Source: Candidatus Chloroheliales bacterium
GTDB taxonomy: Bacteria > Chloroflexota > Chloroflexia > QHBQ01
Assembly (NCBI GenBank): GCA_003243865.1
Contig: QHBQ01000388.1
Coordinates: 1 to 12,471, forward strand
Reading direction: 5' to 3'
Length of the DNA stretch: 12,471 nt
Shown: piece after piece, positions 6,538-12,471 of the stretch
Layout: every line of letters begins with the position of its first letter
Position numbering within the stretch: the first letter of the stretch is position 1
Program-made: the position numbers and the translations under genes
Notes under the pieces: model-generated
Databases searched by the model: none
Told to the model about the DNA's origin: nothing
The model's input: only the letters and a program-made list of their open reading frames with translations

Positions 6538-6567
6538 ATTCTCTCCCAACCCCGCTGGGGGCTTTTT
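6538..6567 (+). terminator. Solo right arm of the MITE-like family, terminator-like
   Basis: A second right arm (6538-6564) follows copy B after an 18-bp linker. It reads ATTCTCTCCCAACCCC, GCT, GGGGG, then CTTTTT ending at 6567. The CCCC-GCT-GGGG stem plus five T residues looks like an intrinsic terminator 22 nt before the thiolase start. It could pair with the left arm of copy B in competition with the first right arm. The arrangement resembles an attenuator, though no regulation has been shown. Confidence 0.5.
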
Positions 6568-6589
6568 GCCAATGGGAGAAAGGACAAAG

Positions 6590-7804
6590 ATGTCTAACCA
6601 CGAAGCGGTAATTGTCGCCGCAGTGCGCACCCCGGTGGGGCGCTATGGCGGTGCGCTGAAGGATGTGCGGCCCGATGATCTGGCCGCGCTGGTGATCAAG
6701 GAGCTACTCGACCGCAGCAAGATAGATCCCGCCACCATCGAAGATGTAATCCTCGGTTGCGCCAACCAGGCGGGCGAGGATAACCGCAACGTTGCGCGTA
6801 TGGCCGCGTTGCTGGCCGGTCTGCCGGTCGAGGTGGCGGGCAACACGGTCAATCGGCTGTGCGGCAGCGGCTTGCAGGCAATCAATGACGCCGCGCACGC
6901 AATTCAGCGCGGCGACGGCGATACCTTCATTGCGGGTGGCACTGAGAGCATGACCCGCGCCCCGTTCGTGATGGGCAAGCCGGAAGCGGGCTATCCGCGC
7001 GGCAATGTCACCATGTACGACACAACCATCGGCTGGCGCTTCACCAACCCCAAGCTGGCCGAGATGTACTACCCCTACAGCATGGGCGAGACCACTGAGA
7101 ATGTCGCCGAGCGCTACCAGATCAGCCGCGAAGACCAGGATGCCTTTGCGCTCCAGAGTCAGCAGCGGGCAGTAGCCGCAATTCAGGATGGTCGCCTGGG
7201 CGAAGAGATTGTCCCCGTCCCTATCCCTGCCGCCAAGAAGGGCCAATCGGCCACTCTGTTCGAGGTTGACGAACACCCCCGCGCTGATAGTTCGCTGGAA
7301 GCGTTGGCCAAGCTCAAGCCCGCCTTCCGCGAGGGCGGCAGCGTCACGGCGGGCAACTCCAGCGGCATCAACGATGGCGCGGCGGCACTGCTGCTGATGA
7401 GCGCGGAGCGAGCCACCGCGCTCGGCTACAAGCCGCTGGCCCGCATCGTTGCCACCGCCGTCGCTGGCGTAGATCCCTCCTGCATGGGCCTCGGCCCCAT
7501 CCCCGCCACCCGCAAGGCGCTACAGCGGGGGGGCCTCAGCGTTGACGACCTCGACCTTATCGAACTGAACGAGGCGTTTGCTGCACAGTCGTTGGCCTGT
7601 ATCCGCGAACTCGGCTTCGACCAGGCCAAGGTCAACGTCAACGGCGGGGCAATCGCCATCGGCCACCCCCTGGGCATGAGCGGCGCCCGCCTGACCACCA
7701 CCCTCATCTACGAGATGCAGCGTCGCCCCAACGCGAAGTATGGCCTCGCCACCATGTGCATCGGAGTCGGCCAGGGCATTGCCACGATCTTCGAAAGGCT
7801 ATAG
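6590..7804 (+). CDS. Thiolase (acetyl-CoA C-acyltransferase family)
   Basis: Cytoplasmic enzyme that condenses two acyl-CoAs or cleaves a 3-oxoacyl-CoA. The 404-residue protein has all thiolase catalytic motifs: nucleophile Cys91 in [14 protein letters not shown] (327-330), His359 in [11 protein letters not shown], and Cys390 in MCIGVGQG. The stretch YDTTIGWRF (143-151), together with the [13 protein letters not shown] segment, resembles 3-oxoadipyl-CoA thiolases (PcaF/PaaJ), but the same features occur in general acetyl-CoA acetyltransferases, so no symbol is given. I chose ATG 6590 because GAAAGGA ends 6 nt before it and the N-terminus then aligns with the family; earlier TTG 6566 and ATG 6572 start in or beside the terminator-like arm. 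No hydroxyacyl-CoA dehydrogenase, CoA transferase or PHA synthase is in the window. With the downstream aldehyde dehydrogenase, a catabolic role is plausible. Confidence 0.95.
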   Translation: MSNHEAVIVAAVRTPVGRYGGALKDVRPDDLAALVIKELLDRSKIDPATIEDVILGCANQAGEDNRNVARMAALLAGLPVEVAGNTVNRLCGSGLQAINDAAHAIQRGDGDTFIAGGTESMTRAPFVMGKPEAGYPRGNVTMYDTTIGWRFTNPKLAEMYYPYSMGETTENVAERYQISREDQDAFALQSQQRAVAAIQDGRLGEEIVPVPIPAAKKGQSATLFEVDEHPRADSSLEALAKLKPAFREGGSVTAGNSSGINDGAAALLLMSAERATALGYKPLARIVATAVAGVDPSCMGLGPIPATRKALQRGGLSVDDLDLIELNEAFAAQSLACIRELGFDQAKVNVNGGAIAIGHPLGMSGARLTTTLIYEMQRRPNAKYGLATMCIGVGQGIATIFERL

Positions 7805-7821
7805 GCGTGAGGCACAAGTAA

Positions 7822-7918
7822 CGAGTAACGAGGTACGAGGTACGAGTCAGATTAGCTAGTGCTTCATAACGACCAATAGCTTACTGCTTACATCTCGCAC
7901 CTCTTACCTCGTTACTCG
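7822..7918. repeat. Long inverted repeat built of GTACGAG-like units
   Basis: Arms of 25 nt at 7822-7846 and 7894-7918 are reverse complements at 23 of 25 positions, with a 47-nt loop. The left arm is itself repetitive: CGAGTAACGAG, then GTACGAG twice. Just before it, 7805-7820 (GCGTGAGGCACAAGTA, starting right after the thiolase stop) matches 14 of 16 positions of 6192-6207, just after the FTR1 stop. The element fills most of the 135-bp gap before the coiled-coil gene, and no promoter was recognised there. Confidence 0.75.
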
Positions 7919-7939
7919 CACCTCCCCGAAGGGGGCATC

Positions 7940-8284
7940 ATGAACGAACAGGAAATCAAGGATTACATTGACGAGCAGCTAGGTCAGTTGCTGCAGCGGG
8001 TGGTGGTGGAGTTTCTCCGCCCTCGCCTTGCCGAACTGTTGGCTGAGTTCAGGTCTGCCAACCACGAGATGCTCGGCGAAGTCCGCGCCATGACCGATGT
8101 CCTGGCCGAGCGGCTCGACCTGCTGGGGGCGGAAACCAGCAGCACCAGCATGAGCATGACCGAACTGGCCGAGATGGTCTACTCGTTCAAGCAGGAGATT
8201 GACGCCGCCCGCCAGGAGTTGAACGAAATCCGCGACCTGCTGGAGCGTCGCCCCGGCAACGATCGGCCAATGCTGCTGCACTAG
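7940..8284 (+). CDS. Small coiled-coil protein of unknown function
   Basis: A 114-residue, acidic protein that I do not recognise. It has no signal peptide, no membrane segment and no cysteine. Residues about 1-50 (EQEIKDYIDEQLGQLLQRVV...) and about 50-105 (EVRAMTDVLAERLDLLGAE, MTELAEMVYSFKQEIDAARQELNEIRDLLERR) are helical, with heptad-like spacing of Leu, Ile and Val, so an oligomeric coiled coil is likely. The end is a short polar tail. A GAAGGGGG stretch lies 4 nt before the ATG. The gene sits between the thiolase and aldehyde dehydrogenase genes on the same strand. A scaffold or granule-surface (phasin-like) role would fit the context, but nothing in the sequence proves it. The reading frame has codon use like its neighbours and is probably real. 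Confidence 0.7.
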   Translation: MNEQEIKDYIDEQLGQLLQRVVVEFLRPRLAELLAEFRSANHEMLGEVRAMTDVLAERLDLLGAETSSTSMSMTELAEMVYSFKQEIDAARQELNEIRDLLERRPGNDRPMLLH

Positions 8285-8317
8285 GCTAGCCCCCTCCCCA
8301 AAGGGAGAGGCTAATTC

Positions 8318-8389
8318 CCCTCCCCCAAAGGGGGAGGCTGGGTGGGGGAGCAATATCCCTCCCCCAAAGGGGGAGGCTGGGTGGGGGAG
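8318..8389. repeat. Two identical 33-bp direct repeats with hairpin
   Basis: Units 8318-8350 and 8357-8389 are identical over 33 bp and separated by 6 bp. Each starts with CCTCCCCC-AAA-GGGGGAGG, an 8-bp perfect stem, followed by CTGGGTGGGGGAG. A degenerate third copy of the hairpin lies at about 8290-8312. They stand in the 188-bp spacer before the aldehyde dehydrogenase. No T run follows, so they are not classical terminators. Confidence 0.8.
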
Positions 8390-8419
8390 TACAGCGAAGC
8401 AGCACGCACCCATCCCCAA

Positions 8420-8438
8420 CCCCTCCCATCGGGAGGGG
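8420..8438. repeat. Hairpin CCCCTCCC-ATC-GGGAGGGG
   Basis: A perfect 8-bp stem with a 3-nt loop, 34 bp before the aldehyde dehydrogenase start. It is followed by repeated TCCAAAA units at about 8443-8460, then the AGGAG ribosome binding site at 8462-8466. It may affect transcript stability; its function is unknown. Confidence 0.55.
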
Positions 8439-8472
8439 AGACTCCAAAATCCAAAATCCACAGGAGAGAGAC

Positions 8473-9978
8473 ATGACCGCAACCGCAGATACCGAAGTGA
8501 AGCGCAGCACGATGGAGCGCGACCACTACAAGATGCTGATTAACGGCGAGCAGGTGGACAGCGCCAGCGGCGAAACCTTCGCCACCTATAATCCCGCCAC
8601 CAACGCACAGCTTGCCACTGTGGCAAAGGCTGGTGAGCAGGATGTGGACAAGGCGGTGGCCGCCGCCCGCGCCGCCTTCGACAAGTGGCAGCGCACCAGC
8701 GGCAGCCAGCGCAACCGCATTCTGATGAAGGTGGCCGAACTGCTGCGCGAACGCACCAACGACCTTGCCCGCGTCGAGACGCTCAACAACGGCAAGGCGA
8801 TCCAGAACGTCAAGGCCGAGATCGGCCAGGCGATTGATGACTTCGAGTTCTTCGCTGGCGCGGCGACCAAGATTACCGGCATCACCGTGCCGCTGCCCGG
8901 TCGCCATTTCGGCTACACCATGCGTGAGCCGGTGGGGGTCTGCGCCCAGATCATCCCCTGGAACTACCCGCTGATGATGGCCGCCTGGAAGCTAGCCCCG
9001 GCGCTGGCCTGCGGCAACACCATCGTGCTAAAGCCCGCCAGCAACACGCCGATCACCGCCATCCTGCTCGGCGAGATCTGCCTGGAAGCGGGCATACCGG
9101 CGGGCGTGGTCAACGTCGTGACCGGGCCAGGCAGCACGGTGGGGGAATATCTGGCGGGCCATCCGGGGGTGGACAAGATTGCCTTCACCGGCGAGACCAC
9201 TACTGGCAAGCAAATCATGGTAACTGCCTCGGCCACACTCAAACGCATCAGCCTGGAACTGGGGGGCAAGTCGGCCAACCTCATCTTCGAGGATGCCGAT
9301 ATCGAGGCGGCGGCGAACGGCGCGGCCTTTGCCATCTACTACAGCGCGGGACAGTCGTGCGAGGCCCGCAGCCGCGTCCTCGTCCACCAGAGCGTCTACG
9401 ACCAGTTCGTAGAAGCTTTCCTCAGTCGAGTCAACAAGTTGAAGATCGGCGATCCGATGGACCCCAGCACCAACATCGGCTCACTGATCAGCCAGAACCA
9501 ATGGGATGTAGTCAACGGTTACGTGGAGAAGGGACAGCAGGAGGGCGCATCGCTGCTCACCGGCGGCAAGCGCCCCGCCGATATAAGCGCAGGCAACTTC
9601 TACCTGCCCACTGCGCTCGCTGATGTCCACAACCAGATGACCGTGGCACAGGAGGAGATCTTCGGCCCGGTGCTGGTGATTATCCCGTTTAAGGACGAGA
9701 AAGAAGCAATCCAGCTTGCCAACGACAGCATCTACGGCCTGGCTGGCACAGTCTGGACCAAGGATGTGGGCCGCGCCAACCGCGTTGCCAGCGCAATCCG
9801 CACCGGCCACGTCAGCATCAACACTCCCTACACTGCCTTCCCCGGCCTGCCCTTCGGCGGCTACAAGCAATCCGGCTTTGGTCGCGAGATGTCGCTCGAT
9901 GCGATCGAACTCTATACCGAACTGAAGAGCGTGCTGCTCTACACCGGCGAGAAGCCGATCAACCCCTATGGGGGATGA
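8473..9978 (+). CDS. NAD(P)-dependent aldehyde dehydrogenase
   Basis: Cytoplasmic enzyme that oxidises an aldehyde to the carboxylic acid. The 501 residues match the full length of the ALDH superfamily, and all core residues are visible: Asn164 in IPWNYP, Lys187 in LKPAS, the nucleotide-binding FTGETTTGK (238-246), general base Glu262 in LELGGKS, nucleophile Cys296 in AGQSCEARSR, and EEIFGPV (394-400). The GYKQSGFGRE motif near the C-terminus (463-472) is typical of betaine-aldehyde and aminoaldehyde type enzymes, but the substrate cannot be assigned. AGGAG sits 6 nt before the ATG. The gene ends 27 bp before MITE-like copy C and converges with the membrane propeller gene. The nearest upstream gene on its strand is the coiled-coil protein, with repeats between them. 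Confidence 0.95.
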   Translation: MTATADTEVKRSTMERDHYKMLINGEQVDSASGETFATYNPATNAQLATVAKAGEQDVDKAVAAARAAFDKWQRTSGSQRNRILMKVAELLRERTNDLARVETLNNGKAIQNVKAEIGQAIDDFEFFAGAATKITGITVPLPGRHFGYTMREPVGVCAQIIPWNYPLMMAAWKLAPALACGNTIVLKPASNTPITAILLGEICLEAGIPAGVVNVVTGPGSTVGEYLAGHPGVDKIAFTGETTTGKQIMVTASATLKRISLELGGKSANLIFEDADIEAAANGAAFAIYYSAGQSCEARSRVLVHQSVYDQFVEAFLSRVNKLKIGDPMDPSTNIGSLISQNQWDVVNGYVEKGQQEGASLLTGGKRPADISAGNFYLPTALADVHNQMTVAQEEIFGPVLVIIPFKDEKEAIQLANDSIYGLAGTVWTKDVGRANRVASAIRTGHVSINTPYTAFPGLPFGGYKQSGFGREMSLDAIELYTELKSVLLYTGEKPINPYGG

Positions 9979-10004
9979 TGCAACCGCGAAGGGCGACGGC
10001 AGCA

Positions 10005-10143
10005 AAGCCCCCAGCGGGGGTTGGGGGAGAAATATTGAATTGTGTCAATGCTGAAGTTGAACTAACGAGCGGCTCTGGGCAATGCGATTGCCCTGGGCAT
10101 TGATACTGGGTAACACTTCTCCCCCAACCCCCGCTGGGGGCTT
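10005..10143. repeat. MITE-like inverted-repeat element, copy C
   Basis: Arms at 10005-10033 and 10115-10143 match those of copies A and B; the left arm is identical to that of copy A over 29 nt. The interior has nested stems: GGGCAAT-GCG-ATTGCCC (10077-10093) inside TCAATGC (10045-10051) and GCATTGA. The bases after the right arm (TTAGTTGGTTG, then a TAGG-like stretch and CTCCC) also follow the right arm of copy B, so the duplicated unit may be longer. It lies between two convergent genes and may separate their transcripts. Confidence 0.8.
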
Positions 10144-10202
10144 AGTTGGTTGTAGGGCGAGAGTCTCCCTAATCCCTGCATAGGTCTTTTACGTGAACCC
10201 GA

Positions 10203-12437
10203 TCACCGCGCCCCGGCAAAGGCGTGAACCTCGCCGCCATAGACCATGTACAGCATCCCGTTGCCGATGATAAACTGGCTGCCTGAATAGTAATAACCAC
10301 TGAAGGTTGGTGAGCGCCACACCTGGTTGCCGCTGTTCAGGTCGAGGGCTAGCAGGCGGCCATCGCCGAACAGATTGCCGTTGCCCTCGTTGGCAACCAG
10401 GAAGAGCAGACCGTTGCTTGCCGCCGTCGCATATATGCTATGTGAATAACTATTGTAATAACCATCGCCTCCGAACGGATGCTGCCCAGTAGAGCTTACG
10501 CTGGTCAAATTACCATAGATGTTGCCAATAACGCGCCCGCTAACCAGTACAGGTGGGATGTTCGTTCTATTGAACAAAGCGCCTGATATCTGCTCTGCAC
10601 CTTCCGCTGAGTAAATCACCAGATTGTAATCGCTTATCGCATAAATGTGCTGTGCATCGGCCAACAAGTTGCGAAGGTTGGCGCTGATTGTGCCTGCGCC
10701 TTTCTTCCAGCGGGCGGTACCATTGCTGATGTTCAGCGCGACCAGTTCGGGGCCGTTGTTCAGTATGGCATAAACAGTGTCGCCACCCACCGCAGTCTGC
10801 TCGAGGGCAAACTGGCCCAGATCCTCGCTCTGCCAGACCTGTGCGCCGCTCCGTGGGTTCAACGCTTCGATTACGAAATTGGAGTGTGCCGTTCCGCTGA
10901 TGGTAGTTGTGATATAGGTGCTGGCAAGTATCAGGTTATGCTGCGGCTCAAGCACGAAGCTGGCGCTGTCTTTCAGCGGCTGCTGCCAGATTATGCTTCC
11001 GGTGTTGAGGTCGAGAGCGTTCAACTGGGCGTTCAAAGCGGATTGCCCACCGCCTGAGCTGTACGCATTATTGCTGGTAACGTAATAAGCATAGCTGCCG
11101 TCGTCACTGATGGTGCCAGCGACGACACGTTCATATGGTGGTACAGTATAGCCCAGATTGCCCAAGTTGTACTGCCTCAACAATTTTCCATTGCTTGCAT
11201 TATAGATATAAGCGAAGTTGAATGGATAGGGAGCGGACTGATCAAGCGTTAGCAACTTGCCACCGCCCAAACTTATTTTAGTGTTTGGACCAGTCTGCAG
11301 CTTAGTGTGCCATACCTCGTGCAGCGGCGGGATGAGGGTCTGGTTGCTGGCGTTGGTGTTGCCCGCATCGTGGTGGTCGCCGAGCCAGGCGGGGTCGCTG
11401 GTGATGGGGCCAGGCGGCGACCAGAGCAGATAACTGAGCAGGTAATCATAGTTGAAGACCGCGATGAGCAGCGCGGTGAGCAGGGCCAGCTTGACCACTG
11501 TTCGCCAGCGCAATCCGCCCGTGCGTGGCATCAACTCGCGGACTGGCGCACGCCACAGTTCGGCGGTGACGCTGCCGATGGTAGTCGCGTTACTAATGCG
11601 CTGCTGATCGGCCCGCCAGATGGTCAAGGTGTCGCGGTCAAGCGGGCCGAGGTTGGGGTTGAGCAAGCTGCTATCATTGCCGTTGAGATAGGCCCACTTG
11701 CTTAGGCCCGCGTGCTGCGCCAGCAGGTTGGCTAGCTCGTGTGCCTGCACCTCCGTGTCGGTGATCAGCGCAACGTAGCCGGTGCCGTTGGCAGTCCACA
11801 GCTTGACCCAGTACATGGTGCGGCCGGGTACGCGCTGGGTGCTTTCGTAATCGGCGCGGTAGATTGCCAGACGCGCCACATCCGCCCAGGGGATGGCGGC
11901 GCGACAGGGCCAGACCAGGCCGAAGATGCGGAAGCCTTTGCCGCGCACCACGGGCTTGCGCCCGTAGAAGAGGCGCATCCGCACCCCCTCTGGCCGCAAT
12001 TCAACCCAGGAGCGGCCAATCAGCGGCAGCCGCTCACCTAGCAGCACGAGAATAACATCACTGATTAGCAGCAGCCCGACCAGCGGCAGAACCAAGCCCC
12101 AACTCAGCACCCAGGTGCCGACGAACTCGCCCCAGGCCGAGGTGATACACCAGTAGAGCGGCCAGATGAGGGCAAGGATGACAATGCCCCTTACCCCTGC
12201 TTGCAGGCGCGGCCAGACGAAGCGGCGTGGCAGACTGGCTTCCCCGGCCAGCACCAGACCGCCGGGCTGGGTAGCAGTGCGGGTCAGCGCCAGCGGGCCG
12301 TTTGCCAGCCGCGCCCGCTCCGCCGCGCTCGGCTCCGGGTCAATCGCATCGGGCGAGGCGGGGCGCAGCCGCTCTACCTCTGGCGTTGCAAGGCTGGCAT
12401 CGGCGCCTACGCTGTTTGCTTCTTCGGTGATGCTCAT
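10203..12437 (-). CDS. Membrane protein with PH-like domain and extracytoplasmic PQQ-type beta-propeller
   Basis: Function unknown. Counting from ATG 12437 (744 residues), about 1-80 is a polar, disordered cytoplasmic N-terminus. Two membrane segments follow (about 86-102 and 112-134), then a domain of about 140-300 that resembles bacterial PH-like domains (WVELRPEGVRMRLFYGRK, IPWADVARLAIYRAD). A third helix (about 314-339) puts the rest outside. Residues about 370-744 contain repeated blades of the PQQ/WD40-like type: LDLNTGSIIWQQ, LNPRSGAQVWQS, LNISNGTARWKK and LDLNSGNQVWRS. No catalytic quinoprotein residues were identified, so it may be a binding or sensing propeller rather than an enzyme. 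An upstream TTG at 12449 is an alternative start, but lies against the -10 box. It converges on the aldehyde dehydrogenase. The propeller half is visibly richer in A+T and in Asn, Ser and Tyr than the N-terminal half. Confidence 0.85.
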   Translation of the reverse strand: MSITEEANSVGADASLATPEVERLRPASPDAIDPEPSAAERARLANGPLALTRTATQPGGLVLAGEASLPRRFVWPRLQAGVRGIVILALIWPLYWCITSAWGEFVGTWVLSWGLVLPLVGLLLISDVILVLLGERLPLIGRSWVELRPEGVRMRLFYGRKPVVRGKGFRIFGLVWPCRAAIPWADVARLAIYRADYESTQRVPGRTMYWVKLWTANGTGYVALITDTEVQAHELANLLAQHAGLSKWAYLNGNDSSLLNPNLGPLDRDTLTIWRADQQRISNATTIGSVTAELWRAPVRELMPRTGGLRWRTVVKLALLTALLIAVFNYDYLLSYLLWSPPGPITSDPAWLGDHHDAGNTNASNQTLIPPLHEVWHTKLQTGPNTKISLGGGKLLTLDQSAPYPFNFAYIYNASNGKLLRQYNLGNLGYTVPPYERVVAGTISDDGSYAYYVTSNNAYSSGGGQSALNAQLNALDLNTGSIIWQQPLKDSASFVLEPQHNLILASTYITTTISGTAHSNFVIEALNPRSGAQVWQSEDLGQFALEQTAVGGDTVYAILNNGPELVALNISNGTARWKKGAGTISANLRNLLADAQHIYAISDYNLVIYSAEGAEQISGALFNRTNIPPVLVSGRVIGNIYGNLTSVSSTGQHPFGGDGYYNSYSHSIYATAASNGLLFLVANEGNGNLFGDGRLLALDLNSGNQVWRSPTFSGYYYSGSQFIIGNGMLYMVYGGEVHAFAGAR

Positions 12438-12450
12438 CGCGTTCTGCAAT

Positions 12451-12459
12451 CTTATACCA
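12451..12459 (-). promoter_or_regulatory. Extended -10 element for the propeller gene
   Basis: On the reverse strand, TGGTATAAG matches the extended -10 form TGnTATAAT at all but the last position. Transcription would start near 12444, leaving a leader of about 7 nt before ATG 12437, and no ribosome binding site is visible. The gene may therefore be translated as a leaderless or nearly leaderless message. The -35 region lies outside the window. Confidence 0.45.
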
Positions 12460-12471
12460 ATTGGCTATGGT

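Noticed and set aside
6328..6597. 89-codon frame before the thiolase.
   Set aside because: It is translated MITE-like copy B and its solo arm, with the same repeat peptides as the frame in copy A.
6590..9978. A polyhydroxyalkanoate operon (thiolase plus phasin-like protein).
   Set aside because: No reductase or PHA synthase is present, and the coiled-coil protein shows no phasin motif; kept only as a weak idea.

Overview
This is a GC-rich bacterial window with five forward genes or gene groups and one reverse gene at the right end. Promoters look sigma-70-like (TTGACA/TATAAT type), and the intergenic spaces are packed with short palindromic and MITE-like repeats. A photosynthetic-type or related Chloroflexota is my best guess. 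It rests on the repeat style, the gene mix and the membrane-anchored PQQ-type propeller, and is inference only: there is no rRNA or marker gene here. No tRNA, rRNA, CRISPR array, transposase or integrase gene was seen.

Layout. 1-378: a promoter (42-70) with an overlapping dyad, then a long leader holding an inverted-repeat element. 379-3563: a glutamine-hydrolysing asparagine synthetase and a WbuB-like GT4 glycosyltransferase, joined by an ATGA overlap. This pairing is typical of polysaccharide or glycoconjugate loci. 3584-3746: MITE-like copy A. 3778-4434: a class I SAM methyltransferase. 4444-4550: tandem 21-bp repeats. 4563-4623: a dyad abutting a good promoter, which drives an FTR1-family iron permease with a duplicated extracytoplasmic N-terminal module (4660-6183). 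6184-6589: a second large intergenic region with a promoter, MITE-like copy B and an extra solo arm. 6590-9978: a thiolase, a small coiled-coil protein and an NAD(P)-dependent aldehyde dehydrogenase, separated by repeat-filled spacers. 10005-10143: MITE-like copy C between convergent genes. 12437-10203 (reverse): a three-helix membrane protein with a cytoplasmic PH-like domain and an extracytoplasmic PQQ-type beta-propeller.

How the genes work together. Only asnB and the glycosyltransferase look clearly co-transcribed. The FTR1 gene has its own promoter and operator-like dyad and is probably regulated alone. The thiolase, coiled-coil and aldehyde dehydrogenase genes could form a loose acyl-CoA/aldehyde catabolic group, but their spacing (about 135 and 190 bp) and intervening hairpins leave that open.

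The most notable content is not a new enzyme system but the repeats. There are three copies (plus one solo arm) of a MITE-like inverted-repeat family whose right ends resemble intrinsic terminators placed just before ribosome binding sites. A head-to-head pair of another palindromic repeat has been absorbed into the 3' end of the asparagine synthetase reading frame. Other points of interest are the operator-like dyad at the iron permease promoter, the duplicated N-terminal module of that permease, and the PH-like/propeller fusion.
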